64,000 nt of DNA from contig JAEYWY010000035.1 in the NCBI GenBank assembly GCA_023428695.1, positions 124,001 through 188,000 on the forward strand, read 5' to 3'. The notes under the pieces were generated by a model. It was not told the DNA's origin. It worked only from the letters and a program-made list of their open reading frames with translations, and made no database searches. Below are positions 8,934 to 18,823 of this stretch, piece after piece. The DNA is from Bacteroidota bacterium (lineage in GTDB: Bacteria > Bacteroidota > Bacteroidia > Cytophagales > Cyclobacteriaceae). Position 1 is the first letter of the stretch. Each line of letters opens with the position of its first letter. The translations under genes were made by a program, and so were the position numbers.

Positions 8934-9563
8934 ATGCTGCGTATAAGTCATTTTGAAAAAAAATATGGCGAAACACTGATTCTGAGCATCCCAACGATTC
9001 AGTTTGATAAGGGTGTGTACTGGATACGCGGCGAAAACGGATCCGGAAAATCCTCATTTTTCCGATCCCTCGCCGGAATAGTACCGTGTAAAGGTGACGT
9101 TACTTTCGATGATGGCATTTCACTTCACGGTAATCCCGCTGAATACCGTCTTAATGTAAACTTCAGCGAGGCAGAGCCGCTGTTTCCGGGATTTCTCGCC
9201 GCACGTGATATCATTCATTTTATTTCAGCGTCAAAGAAGGCCGATAGTAAGCAGGTTGCGATGCTTATTCACAAATTCGGCGTCGACGCATTCCTGACGC
9301 GTCCTGCATCCACGTACTCCAGCGGTATGCTTAAACGCTTATCGCTTTGCCTGGCATTCATCGGAACCCCACGCGTTATCATTCTTGACGAGCCCCTGAT
9401 TACGCTCGACGCCGAAATCAGAACTGTGCTATTTGAACATATTCGTACAACGCTCGCCTCAGAACCAACCATTTTTTTGATTTCGTCACACGAACGCTTC
9501 GCGAGCGACGAACTTCCGCCTAAAGCGACGATGAAAATAATGAACAAGACTCTCGTCGAATGA
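8934..9563 (+). CDS. ABC transporter ATP-binding protein (209 aa)
   Basis: Walker A GENGSGKS at 33-40, a variant signature TYSSGMLKR at about 127-135 and Walker B RVIILDEPLITLD at 147-159. The Q-loop region (LNVNFSEAEPLFPGF) lacks the usual glutamine at an evident position. Short, single-domain ATPase of the kind paired with multi-helix permeases in two-component exporters. Its stop overlaps the start of the following membrane protein gene (ATGA at 9560-9563), which points to translational coupling and a joint complex. Substrate unknown. Confidence 0.9.
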   Translation: MLRISHFEKKYGETLILSIPTIQFDKGVYWIRGENGSGKSSFFRSLAGIVPCKGDVTFDDGISLHGNPAEYRLNVNFSEAEPLFPGFLAARDIIHFISASKKADSKQVAMLIHKFGVDAFLTRPASTYSSGMLKRLSLCLAFIGTPRVIILDEPLITLDAEIRTVLFEHIRTTLASEPTIFLISSHERFASDELPPKATMKIMNKTLVE

Positions 9564-10663
9564 AAGGAATAATTCAAACGCTTGTCCAGGTATTCGCGGT
9601 GTCGTTCTACCGTAACAACGCGACTTTATTTCTGCTTGTACTTGTGATTGCAGGCGGATTCATGCGCGGTTCGGATCACATTATGCTGGCGCAATACTTC
9701 GTCCACTCCCTGTCGCTGCTGGCAATACCGGCATTTGTCTGGATTGCGTATGCCCTATTCGTTGCATTCTTTAACGACGCCACAACTACCCGCGACGAAA
9801 ACCTATTCCTTCGGAGTTTCATCTTCCTTAGTAAAAGAAATCAACGAGTCTCATGCATCACAGTCGCCGTGAATCAATTGATTCCCGTTCACGCCTATGG
9901 TCTGTTTCTGCTTGCTGTCGCACTTAAAAATGGCGCATTCACGAGCGGTGCAGTGATCGTACTCCTTCTGGCCGCCATTACAATCCTGAGTTCGGCGTGG
10001 CTGCTGAATTGCCTGTGCACACCGTCATTTCAAAAGGACATTCCTTTTGTCTGGAGATGGGTCACGCGTAATGTCAGGAGGCCTTTCCTGCTGTTTCCAT
10101 TCGAATGGGCATTTCGTTCATACCCACTTCCACTGGCAGGCTACAAACTTGCGGGTCTCGCTATACTCTGGTCTACGCTGCACCTGTACGGTACCGATAC
10201 CTACGACATCCGGCTGGCAGGGATCGGAGTCGTTTTTGCATTCGCGTTGAATATCACGTTTGTTCTTGCCATCCACCGGTTTCTTCACGGGGTTTTTCCC
10301 ATTTACATGCAGATGCCTTTTTCAATCGCCCGGCGACACACGCTGGTGACGGGCATGCTCTTGTTTTTTTCCGCTCCTGAATTTGTCTTGGTTCTCAGGC
10401 ATCTGCCTGCATATTCCGGTATATCCGACGCGTTGCTTGTAGCAGCTCTCGGCCTTGCGATGAACCTGTTGATGTTTTACTTTCTGTACATCCGCGACAG
10501 GACCGCCGAACGCGTCATGCCATACCTGTACTTCCTCGTCATAGCATTGTTCATCGCCGTCCTCGCACGCGTTCCGATTTTGCTGCTCGTGCTATTTTGC
10601 TTTGCCGGCTCTGTGATGCTATCCTGGAAATATCTTTACCGATTCGAATATCAGGCAGAATAG
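9560..10663 (+). CDS. Multi-span membrane protein, probable partner permease of the ATPase
   Basis: 367 residues, almost entirely hydrophobic segments (about ten predicted helices by eye, for example LFLLVLVIAGGFM near the start and LYFLVIALFIAVLARVPILL near the end). No family motif recognised; the four-base overlap with the upstream ATPase gene is the main reason to call it the permease half of an ABC system. Its 3' end overlaps the convergent hutI stop by 13 bases. Confidence 0.75.
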   Translation: MKGIIQTLVQVFAVSFYRNNATLFLLVLVIAGGFMRGSDHIMLAQYFVHSLSLLAIPAFVWIAYALFVAFFNDATTTRDENLFLRSFIFLSKRNQRVSCITVAVNQLIPVHAYGLFLLAVALKNGAFTSGAVIVLLLAAITILSSAWLLNCLCTPSFQKDIPFVWRWVTRNVRRPFLLFPFEWAFRSYPLPLAGYKLAGLAILWSTLHLYGTDTYDIRLAGIGVVFAFALNITFVLAIHRFLHGVFPIYMQMPFSIARRHTLVTGMLLFFSAPEFVLVLRHLPAYSGISDALLVAALGLAMNLLMFYFLYIRDRTAERVMPYLYFLVIALFIAVLARVPILLLVLFCFAGSVMLSWKYLYRFEYQAE

Positions 10664-11904
10664 GCCGGTATGATATTTCCGTTAACAATTACGCGGGCAA
10701 TGTGCGAGCTGCCAAACGCGTAAGGGAGGTAAGCAATTGATGGAATGGCGCGGGTAACAATCACGTTGGCAAGTTTTCCTTCAGTAATACTTCCGAGCTG
10801 ATCGTGCAACTCCAACGCATAAGCGGCATTGATGGTCGTGGCATTGATCGCTTCTTCCGGTGTTATCCGCATACGGATACACGCCAGCGAAATCATCTGC
10901 ATCATGTTCCCTGATGGCGAACTACCGGGATTGTAATCGCTGGCTATTACGAGCGGAACGTTGGCGTTTATCAAGTCGCGCGCCGGAGGCATCGGGAGGT
11001 TGAGAAAGAACGCAGCACCCGGCAGCGCCGTTGCAATTGTGTTGCTTGCCGACAGCAATTGTATCTCCTCCTCACCGATATTTTCGAGATGGTCAACGCT
11101 GATTGCCCCTGATCGAATGCCGGCCTGAACACCTCCCGATCGCGACAACTGATTTGCATGAACACGACCCTTCATACCATGTGCGGCACCGGCGTTGAGA
11201 ATTGCTTCACTGTCGGATTGCGAGAAGAATCCCCGTTCACAAAAGACGTCAATGAAGTCAGCAAGGCCTTCGGCGGCTACGGCGGGAATCATTTCATCAA
11301 TGACGCTACGGACGTAATCGTCCTTCTTCATGCCGGCAGGAACCGCATGTGCGCCCAGAAAAGTTGTTCTAATAGTCAGTTGTGATTCCTGTTTCAGGCG
11401 CCGGGCAACGCGTAGCATTTTGAGTTCGCCTTCCACGCTCAATCCATAGCCGCTTTTGATTTCAACGGCTCCGGTACCGGTCGCAGCGATTTCGTTCAGA
11501 CGTTTCAGTGCAGAGTCGAAAAGCTCGTCTTCAGAAGTGTGTGCAAGTTTGCGCGCGGAGTTCAGGATACCTCCACCTTTCGCGGCGATCTCGGCATAGG
11601 TTGCGCCCTTTATCTTGAGAACAAATTCATCCTCGCGGCTCGCGGGAAAAATCAAATGGGTGTGAGAGTCAACAAAACAAGGCAGGACGAAGCCGTTGTT
11701 GGCGTCAAGAACATCGAAACCGGAACCGTCGGGCATCTCCGCCATGGGCCCGAATTTTCCGATGCGCCCGTCACGGATTTCCAGAAAAGCATTTTCAATG
11801 GTCGGGAGCGTGCTCATTTCTGCGCCTCTAAGCGGTCCCGACGTCAACGGACGCACCTGAACAAGGCCACGGATATTCGTGATGAGCAAATTTTTCACAG
11901 ACAC
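10651..11904 (-). CDS. hutI: Imidazolonepropionase
   Basis: Amidohydrolase of the histidine degradation pathway: 4-imidazolone-5-propionate to N-formimino-glutamate. 417 residues. Metal-binding HxH in VDSHTHLIFP, the substrate loop KGATYAEIAAKGGGI, AEIKSGYGL-type segment (VEIKSGYGLSVEGE), then VHANQL, SVDHLENI and the catalytic Asp region ASDYNPGSSP, all in family order. Starts with GTG at 11904 (a second GTG at 11898 is possible). hutH, hutU and hutG are not in the window, so the pathway is dispersed or partial. Confidence 0.96.
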   Translation of the reverse strand: MSVKNLLITNIRGLVQVRPLTSGPLRGAEMSTLPTIENAFLEIRDGRIGKFGPMAEMPDGSGFDVLDANNGFVLPCFVDSHTHLIFPASREDEFVLKIKGATYAEIAAKGGGILNSARKLAHTSEDELFDSALKRLNEIAATGTGAVEIKSGYGLSVEGELKMLRVARRLKQESQLTIRTTFLGAHAVPAGMKKDDYVRSVIDEMIPAVAAEGLADFIDVFCERGFFSQSDSEAILNAGAAHGMKGRVHANQLSRSGGVQAGIRSGAISVDHLENIGEEEIQLLSASNTIATALPGAAFFLNLPMPPARDLINANVPLVIASDYNPGSSPSGNMMQMISLACIRMRITPEEAINATTINAAYALELHDQLGSITEGKLANVIVTRAIPSIAYLPYAFGSSHIARVIVNGNIIPAYSA

Positions 11905-11945
11905 AATAACGGAGTATGTCCTGACTTACGCCAGCCGCGTTTCCA

Positions 11946-13034
11946 TTATTTGCCGAACGACTCGACTTTGTAATCCAGATTGGTAGCGAATACAGGAAAG
12001 CTGATCTTGGCCATAACATAAAAGCTGCTCCCCTGAATACTGGGACGGTATCCGATTTCGGCACCATACGCCCAGCCTAACTGGCGGTTAAACCGTCCAT
12101 CCATGCCGAGGCGAAAACCAAACTTCTGTGTTTTAACAGGGCTGATCGCATAGGTGGCTGTCTCACCCAATATCGGATTACCGAACTCATCCTTGCGTGT
12201 GTATACGAGGTCGTCGAGTTCCAGTGACGGTGAGAACATAAGGTCGAAGTACGCTGTAAAGATGAGGTCGTCAACTCCTTCTTCGAACTTATCGAAATTG
12301 ATAGCTACGTTCTTGATCCAGGTAATGGAGCCACCGAGATAAAGACCCTTGGCTGCCACGTTGGTGAACACGCGGACGTCTTTCAGGTCGCCCTCGCTGT
12401 CGAACTCCTGCTCCGGAAGGAAGTCATCCGAATTGGCAACGTTAACGAAACTCGAGTTTGTCAGGTCCTGCTTTTCCATAACCCGGTCGAGATCCGTCGA
12501 GCTGTCCCACATAATCCCACCAAGACGGGCGCCATAAATTTTCCGAACCTTGCATGGCACCTCGGCATTGAGTGGCACACGTGCAGCCCATTTGTTCCCT
12601 TTGTAACTGTTTTTGTAGAGGAACATTTTCGATTTGGAGCTGGACTCAAAATCCTTAATGTGATAGGTTCCCCCTATTTCAAAATAATTGAATACTTCGG
12701 CGCGATTGTCGACGCTGGTCTGACTTTGATTAATCGCCTGGCTTCGTGCGAGGTCGAAAAACTGTGAGCTGTAAGTTTTGCGGAAAGCTGCTCTGAAATT
12801 TGCCTTTTCTTTATGATAGTAGGCGACGTCCATGCCAAAGCCGGCATTTACATTCGTAATAAAGAGTTCCCCGTAAAGTGGCGTCAGTCCGACAAAAAGC
12901 TTATGAATCGAGTACGGCTCGTCGTACAACTCTTCATACGTAACCGGAGTTTTATCTTTCCGTTCGCCCTGCGCAAAAAGACCGGCGTTAATGGCCAGCA
13001 GCGCGATCACAATGATCCAAAAGCGGTATTTCAT
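11946..13034 (-). CDS. Probable outer-membrane beta-barrel protein, unknown function
   Basis: Signal peptide MKYRFWIIVIALLAINAGLFAQ, then 340 residues of alternating polar/aromatic strands (for example ANFRAAFRKTYSSQFFDLA, YNYF-like EVFNYFEIGGTYHIKDF, KGLYLGGSITWIKNVAINF) ending in strands SSFYVMAKISFPVFA. No recognised domain. Lone gene between hutI and a sensor gene on the same strand. Confidence 0.7.
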   Translation of the reverse strand: MKYRFWIIVIALLAINAGLFAQGERKDKTPVTYEELYDEPYSIHKLFVGLTPLYGELFITNVNAGFGMDVAYYHKEKANFRAAFRKTYSSQFFDLARSQAINQSQTSVDNRAEVFNYFEIGGTYHIKDFESSSKSKMFLYKNSYKGNKWAARVPLNAEVPCKVRKIYGARLGGIMWDSSTDLDRVMEKQDLTNSSFVNVANSDDFLPEQEFDSEGDLKDVRVFTNVAAKGLYLGGSITWIKNVAINFDKFEEGVDDLIFTAYFDLMFSPSLELDDLVYTRKDEFGNPILGETATYAISPVKTQKFGFRLGMDGRFNRQLGWAYGAEIGYRPSIQGSSFYVMAKISFPVFATNLDYKVESFGK

Positions 13035-13140
13035 GCTTAAAAAGTTAGGGATACTGTAGTAAAAGTAACAAATCCGCAGGGAAATCCCGTTAACGGATGC
13101 TGCTTACTGCGACAGATGTAATACTTACCCGAAAAATGCA

Positions 13141-15597
13141 CTACTTTTTGCCTTCCGCGACCTTCTTTTTGAGCATCTCGAGCTCCTTCAGCCTGGCCTC
13201 CACCTCGGCTTCGCGCACCTTCCGTTGGGTAATATCCTCGAACATTCCGAGGACAGCGACCACCTCGCCCTCCTGATTGAGCACCGGCACCTTGCTGGTT
13301 AACACCCACGATTCCACGCCTTCACTGTTCACATTCCGCTCTTCGTGGTCAATACGGGCCTTTTTGCTGTTCATTACGGCGAGGTCGTCCGCGCGATAGG
13401 CCTCAGCAAGTTCCTTCCACGGCATGTCAAAGTCGGTTTTGCCAATCATTTCCTTGTGGGATTTCATACCGGCAACGGCCGCGAATATGCGGTTACAACC
13501 CTGAATCCGAAGGTCGCGATCCTTCCAGAACACCGCACGAGGCAGGTTGTCAATGATCGTTTGCAGCGTCTCTTCTGCGTCACGAAGCTCTTTTATCATA
13601 CTATTGATCCGGACTGTGTTTTGCGTCACAGTCAGCAGGTCAGAGCATGACTTGAGGAATTCGACATGATCCTCCGACCATTCCAACTGACGGTGTTCAT
13701 TTTCAAGCGTAATCAACCCTGCAAGCTTTCCTTCAGACAGGAACGGCACTGCAACGAAAGACACGACATTGTGTTCCTTGAAATAGGTTGCGACCAGTTC
13801 CTTTGTTTCAGCTCCTTGCGCGACATCAGAAGCCCTGATAATCTTCTCGGCTTTGAGAGCCCGCGCAAAAGCAGACCCGGCCGGAATTCTGATCACACTT
13901 GCCGACGTGAAATCGCCCCGGTCGAACCGGAAGGTGGTATTTGAAACCAGGGATCCATCGGCATCGTCGTAACGCCAGATAGAGGTCCTGCTACATTGAA
14001 CCTGAGTACCGACAGACCTTGTGATACTCTCAAGGGCAGGGATCCACTCACCTTTGAGTACCTGCTCCGACTTCGACAACTCAATAATAATCTGACGGTT
14101 CTTGTTATTGAATTCGCTCCGGATTTTTTCCTTTTCGAGCATCTCCTGGATGTGCTTTTCCTTTCTGCGCATCTCCTCCTGCGTAGCCTCCAGCTCCTCC
14201 ATATTTTGTCGCATCTCCTCCTCCTGGGCGCGCATTTCCTCTGCCTGCTGCTGGGTTTTTTCAAGCAGTATCCGTGTGCTGTCGTTAATGCGCACTGCAG
14301 ATATCGTTGAGGCGATAGTCTCTGCCAGTTTCTCGACGAGTTCAATTTCGAATTCTTCGAATTTGCCGAATGTGGCAAGCTCGAGCACACCGAAAATTGC
14401 GTCGTTCACCTTCAGCGGAACAATGAGCAATGCGTTGGGATTGGAGCCACCGAGACCGGATGTTATCGAAATGTACTCCTGCGGAACTTCAAGCAAATAA
14501 ATTCGTTCGCCTTCGAGGTAACACTGTCCGACAAGACCTTCCCCTACGGATACCTTTCTGGTGAGATATTTCTTTCTTTCAAAAGCGTAGCATGCCACGA
14601 GTTCGAGATACTTGTCAGTTTCATTGTCCTCATTCAAAAGGAACAATCCACCCTGATTGCTTTTAGTATACTTCACGACGAACTTGAGAATGTTGTCGTA
14701 TAGCTCACTCGTTGATGACGTATTGGCACGGAGAATCTCCCCGATTTGGGCAAGACCCGAAGTCGACCAGTTTCTCCGGCGATCATTTTCCGCGTTCTCA
14801 CGCAGCTTGTCGCGCATCTTCAGTAACGTTGCCGACAGACTCTTGTCGCCTTCGAGTTCGAGCTCGACATTAAAATCACCTGCGCTTATCGATTCGACGA
14901 ACGACGACAGCGATTGAACGGATCGTTCCTGTTGATCGAGTTGAAGAGCGTTTTCTGCTACAATCGTTTCATTCTTATTTTGAAGACGGTACAGCACTAC
15001 TGAAAGTGCAAGGAATACCGTGGAAAGCGATACTATCGAAAGCCAGGTATAGACCTTAAGCGTTGAGCGGTCTGAATCGACGTCTTCATTGACGTGCAGG
15101 ATCAGCCGGTCAAGAACTGACTGCGCCTGCGCAAACATCACATTGATTCTCCGGTCTTCAAGTTGTACGGCGGCCGACACGCCTGTGGAATCATTTGACA
15201 CCACGCGGACTGTGCTTCTGCTGCGCGTGGTACCGATGACCTTGTCAATTGCGACCATCGCCTCCTTGATCAGGACGCGCATGTCTTCTTCATTGCGGGT
15301 GAAGGAACCCAGTTCGTTTGTCTTTCCGTCAAATGCATCCTTAAGCAATGCTGATGACGACGTAAGATGCGGGAGCACATCATTTTCAAAATTGACCGAC
15401 GGGTCACCGCTCGCAATTTCTTCCATCGCCAGCTGCGCCCGGATAGTTCTGTTTTTTACTGATTCCCCAAGCGAAATGTAGGGGAGGTTTTGCTCGTACG
15501 TCTGGATTGTCTTTCGTTCGACGTATCCGATTAAGGCGGTCAGGATAATTCCCGTTGCCAGGAACAGCACGGCGTACTGGATTGCGCGTTTTTTCAT
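13141..15597 (-). CDS. Membrane-anchored GAF-GAF-PAS sensor without output domain
   Basis: ATG at 15597 (the frame extends to a TTG at 15603). 818 residues: helix 1 at about 8-26, periplasmic helical domain 27-184 (CHASE3-like in arrangement), helix 2 at 185-204, HAMP-like segment 205-270, GAF 1 at about 285-437, a strongly charged coiled coil 440-495 with repeating EEMR/ME-L-E-TQEE units, GAF 2 at about 505-680, PAS with PAC-like end (FEDITQRK) at about 695-805 and a short C-terminal coiled coil. There is no histidine kinase, GGDEF, EAL, phosphatase or methyl-accepting domain, and no regulator next to it. It probably signals by contact with a separate kinase or other partner. Ligand unknown. 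Confidence 0.85.
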   Translation of the reverse strand: MKKRAIQYAVLFLATGIILTALIGYVERKTIQTYEQNLPYISLGESVKNRTIRAQLAMEEIASGDPSVNFENDVLPHLTSSSALLKDAFDGKTNELGSFTRNEEDMRVLIKEAMVAIDKVIGTTRSRSTVRVVSNDSTGVSAAVQLEDRRINVMFAQAQSVLDRLILHVNEDVDSDRSTLKVYTWLSIVSLSTVFLALSVVLYRLQNKNETIVAENALQLDQQERSVQSLSSFVESISAGDFNVELELEGDKSLSATLLKMRDKLRENAENDRRRNWSTSGLAQIGEILRANTSSTSELYDNILKFVVKYTKSNQGGLFLLNEDNETDKYLELVACYAFERKKYLTRKVSVGEGLVGQCYLEGERIYLLEVPQEYISITSGLGGSNPNALLIVPLKVNDAIFGVLELATFGKFEEFEIELVEKLAETIASTISAVRINDSTRILLEKTQQQAEEMRAQEEEMRQNMEELEATQEEMRRKEKHIQEMLEKEKIRSEFNNKNRQIIIELSKSEQVLKGEWIPALESITRSVGTQVQCSRTSIWRYDDADGSLVSNTTFRFDRGDFTSASVIRIPAGSAFARALKAEKIIRASDVAQGAETKELVATYFKEHNVVSFVAVPFLSEGKLAGLITLENEHRQLEWSEDHVEFLKSCSDLLTVTQNTVRINSMIKELRDAEETLQTIIDNLPRAVFWKDRDLRIQGCNRIFAAVAGMKSHKEMIGKTDFDMPWKELAEAYRADDLAVMNSKKARIDHEERNVNSEGVESWVLTSKVPVLNQEGEVVAVLGMFEDITQRKVREAEVEARLKELEMLKKKVAEGKK

Positions 15598-15755
15598 GAA
15601 CAAAAAATAAGGTCTGTTAGGAGACTCGCAGCTGAAAAGTTAGCAATATTAAAAAACATAATGAAACCCCAATCTGAGGCGAAATCATACACCTGTGCTT
15701 CTGCGCATGGTTGCGTCCTATTGCTGACTATAATGAGCCTTGCCGGATGGACGGA

Positions 15756-17048
15756 CTACTGGATGGTTTCGGCGATCGCGTTCCGGTTCGCGTCAAGTAT
15801 TTCATCGACAATCGCAGGAGTGATCGCCGCGGAAATGAACATAGCCTCGAATTGTGAGGGTGCCAGGTAGATTCCCTGCCGCAGCATTGCCTGAAAGTAA
15901 CGCGCAAACATACCGGTATCTGCCGTCTTTGCTGACTCAAAATTGGTTATCGCCGTACCCGTAAAAAACAGGGTAAACATGGACCCAACGCGATTAACGG
16001 TCCAGGAGAAACCGGCATTCCTCCATTGTTCCTGAAGGCCCCGGGTTAAAGCATCAGTGCGCTGATCAAGTTCGGAATACAAATCCGGGTTCGCCTGCAG
16101 CGCGCGAAGCATAGCCATTCCTGCTGCCATGGCCAGGGGATTGCCCGAGAGTGTACCAGCCTGATAAACCGGGCCCGCGGGTGAGACCACATCCATGATT
16201 TCGCGTTTGCCGCCATAGGCTCCAACCGGCAGGCCTCCACCGATGATTTTTCCCAAGGTTGTCATGTCGGGCGTGACGTTGTAATACTCCTGGGCGCCAC
16301 CGGGCGCGAGTCTGAATCCGGTCATCACTTCGTCAAAGATCAACACGACGCCGTTATCCGTGCATATTTTCCGAAGGCCTTCAAGATATCCGGGAAGCGG
16401 AGGTACGCATCCCATATTACCTACGACGGGTTCGAGGATGAGTGCGGCCACCTGGTCCTTATTCTGCTCGAGGGCGGTTTTCACAGCCTCCAGGGAGTTG
16501 AAAGGAACAATAATCGTATCGCGGGCTGTGCCCTTTGTAACGCCAGGGCTATCCGGCGTTCCCATAGTGAGTGCACCGCTCCCTGCGGCAATAAGGAAGC
16601 TGTCTCCGTGCCCGTGATAACAGCCTTCCATCTTGATTATCTTGTCGCGGCCGGTGAACCCTCTGGCTACACGCACAGCAGACATCGTGGCTTCCGTTCC
16701 CGAATTAACCATCCGTACTTTCTCGACCGAAGGCACCAGTTGCGTAATCAGTTCGGCCATCTCAACCTCACGTGCTGTTGGGGCGCCGAAAGAGGAGGAG
16801 TTGGTAAGTGCTTCGCGTACCGCCTCTTCAACCGGCTGAAAGGCGTGGCCGAAAATCATCGGTCCCCATGAGTTGATAAGGTCGACGTAACGGTTTCCGT
16901 CTTCGTCGAAAAGGTAAGCGCCCTTTGCGCTCTTCATAAAAACGGGACTTCCACCAACGGCCCTGAAAGCGCGCACCGGCGAGTTTACACCGCCGGGAAT
17001 AAATTGTTTTGCCTTCTCGAAGAGGAAGGCACTTTTCGACAATGACAT
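15756..17048 (-). CDS. hemL: Glutamate-1-semialdehyde 2,1-aminomutase
   Basis: PLP enzyme of the C5 route to 5-aminolevulinate, for haem synthesis. 430 residues, standard length. N-terminal IPGGVNSPVRAF, VNSGTEATMSA (phosphate/cofactor pocket), YHGHGD, LIFDEVMTGFR and the PLP lysine K267 in TTLGKIIGGGLP are all in place. ATG at 17048, four bases after the stop of the upstream gene on the same strand, so it is the last gene of a guaA-PBP-hemL run. Confidence 0.97.
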   Translation of the reverse strand: MSLSKSAFLFEKAKQFIPGGVNSPVRAFRAVGGSPVFMKSAKGAYLFDEDGNRYVDLINSWGPMIFGHAFQPVEEAVREALTNSSSFGAPTAREVEMAELITQLVPSVEKVRMVNSGTEATMSAVRVARGFTGRDKIIKMEGCYHGHGDSFLIAAGSGALTMGTPDSPGVTKGTARDTIIVPFNSLEAVKTALEQNKDQVAALILEPVVGNMGCVPPLPGYLEGLRKICTDNGVVLIFDEVMTGFRLAPGGAQEYYNVTPDMTTLGKIIGGGLPVGAYGGKREIMDVVSPAGPVYQAGTLSGNPLAMAAGMAMLRALQANPDLYSELDQRTDALTRGLQEQWRNAGFSWTVNRVGSMFTLFFTGTAITNFESAKTADTGMFARYFQAMLRQGIYLAPSQFEAMFISAAITPAIVDEILDANRNAIAETIQ

Positions 17049-17052
17049 AATG

Positions 17053-18765
17053 CTATTGTTGGATGACTTTCAATCCACCATCCCTGTATCGTATGAAGGG
17101 AATGAAGTGATTGTCTCTTGTGTTCTGGAAATTAAACCCCTGGTACAAAACACCGGGAATGTAGTCGCGTTTGTTGAGCGCATCCTGAAAATAAACACCG
17201 TGCTCATGCAACAGGCGGCCCGTTAACATCATGATTTCAAATCCAAGCCGGGCGTGTTGCGAAGGAACCCTGCCATGTTTCGCGATGTACTTCTTTACGA
17301 ATGCCTGTAAATCGGGGTCGTCCTGCAATACAAAATTCGGTGCAGCCAGCACGATCGGAAGTGTTTGATATTTTTCGAAGTCGACAATCGTGTTTTCAAG
17401 CCATGCTTCAGTACCCAGAACAACTATACCGTCGCCGCGTGTTTCGATGGCACTGATCACTTTCGCATAGATCAACGGGTCGTCTGAAGCAACGAAGATG
17501 CTTCCGAGACTGTCCTTCTTCAACGTAAACTCTTTCGGATTCTTGAATTCGTCGTATTCCGTTGCCGTCGTAAGCATGGGCAAAATATTCCTTACGTTGT
17601 CACGTGATATCGCATACGAACCAACAATCTTTAATCCCTTCTCCCGGGCTGTGTTCATGAACGTTTCTGCCAATACCGAATCGCGGCGCGTTGTTCCATG
17701 AATGACCATGCAATTTTTCCGGGTGGCGTAGCCGGAAAGAAACTCACCTGACGCCCTCCCCATTGTTTCAACTGAAGGCTGAAAAAGGTAACTGAAGGGA
17801 TTGTTCTGTGTGATCTCTTTGTTTGCGGCAAACGGGTTAACAAGGTTCACTCTGTTGGTGAGGGCAAAATCCAGAAGTGGATTGCTTTCTTCCTGGAAAA
17901 ATGGTCCAACAATCAGGTCTGTGTTTTTCAGTTCTTCGGTATCGAGAATGCGATTGATTGTTGCAATGGTTCGTTCTGTATCGTACGCACGAAGGCTGAT
18001 GTTGACACCGGTGGTCTTAAGCGTATCGACAGCCTGCTGCATGCCTTCGTAAAAATCCAGCACAATCTGATTTCGCTTTCGCGACGTTGTTGGCTCGAGT
18101 GTTCTTACCATAAACGGCATCACAACAGACACCGAGTATTCTTCTTTCTTGAAAGACTTTGGTGCCTCAGGAATAAATTCGGCACGTTTGAGGCGAAATG
18201 ATGAAATGAGATTTTCGAGAAGAGTCTTGTTCGCAGGATCATTAATATCTTCCGCAAGGATATGCGCAAGGTGTCGCGCAACCACTTCATCACGCGGGTA
18301 CTCTTCATGCATCATCCTCAGTGTTTCCACATCATCAATCTTTGTCAGCGCCTGCTTCTTGACTGCATCGATGTCCTTCAGGAACTTTCTGTCGTCGATA
18401 GCGGCAAATGTCTTCCACGCCTGGAAATAGTCGCCGTTGTCAGCGTGAATTTTTCCCAGCCAGAAGTTTACCTCGTTGAGTTTATCCCACTTAGGATATA
18501 GTGACTTGATTTGATTAAACTGGTCTTTGGCAACGGTCTTGTAACCCTGATGGTATGCCGCTACCGCGTAATAGAAACTCGCGTATTCTGAAAAAGGATT
18601 ATTCTGGTCGTACGGAATCAGCGACTTGAACGATTCCATAGCCAGGTTGTACTTGCCTTCGCGAAACAATTGTTTGGCGTTGCTATACTGACTTCTGTAG
18701 TTGCTCTGTGCAACAACGGAAAAACTGAGAATTACCAACGATCCTGCAAAAATTAGTCTTAGCAT
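17053..18765 (-). CDS. Exported protein with TPR-like N-terminus and type 1 periplasmic-binding fold
   Basis: 570 residues. Signal peptide MLRLIFAGSLVILSFSVVAQ; residues about 25-200 form helical repeats of TPR type (AKQLFREGKYNLAMESFKSL, YYAVAAYHQGYKTVAKDQF); from about 210 a Leu/Ile/Val-binding-protein-like fold begins (YSVSVVMPFM, then FYEGMQQAVDTLKTTG, DLIVGPFFQEES, PFAANKEIT, IVVLGTEAWL). This order matches the LpoA/YraM-type architecture, in which the binding fold regulates envelope synthesis rather than transport; no permease is nearby. Between guaA and hemL. Transport or regulatory role cannot be decided from sequence. Confidence 0.82.
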   Translation of the reverse strand: MLRLIFAGSLVILSFSVVAQSNYRSQYSNAKQLFREGKYNLAMESFKSLIPYDQNNPFSEYASFYYAVAAYHQGYKTVAKDQFNQIKSLYPKWDKLNEVNFWLGKIHADNGDYFQAWKTFAAIDDRKFLKDIDAVKKQALTKIDDVETLRMMHEEYPRDEVVARHLAHILAEDINDPANKTLLENLISSFRLKRAEFIPEAPKSFKKEEYSVSVVMPFMVRTLEPTTSRKRNQIVLDFYEGMQQAVDTLKTTGVNISLRAYDTERTIATINRILDTEELKNTDLIVGPFFQEESNPLLDFALTNRVNLVNPFAANKEITQNNPFSYLFQPSVETMGRASGEFLSGYATRKNCMVIHGTTRRDSVLAETFMNTAREKGLKIVGSYAISRDNVRNILPMLTTATEYDEFKNPKEFTLKKDSLGSIFVASDDPLIYAKVISAIETRGDGIVVLGTEAWLENTIVDFEKYQTLPIVLAAPNFVLQDDPDLQAFVKKYIAKHGRVPSQHARLGFEIMMLTGRLLHEHGVYFQDALNKRDYIPGVLYQGFNFQNTRDNHFIPFIRYRDGGLKVIQQ

Positions 18766-18823
18766 ACCTGAAATTATTCTAAGCCATTAAATAATAAACA
18801 CCTGATCAAGAAGGAGTTTGTTG

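Noticed and set aside
13037..13309. 90-codon glycine/arginine-rich minus-strand frame
   Set aside because: Overlaps the 3' end of the sensor gene in another frame; composition reflects the sensor's coiled-coil codons.
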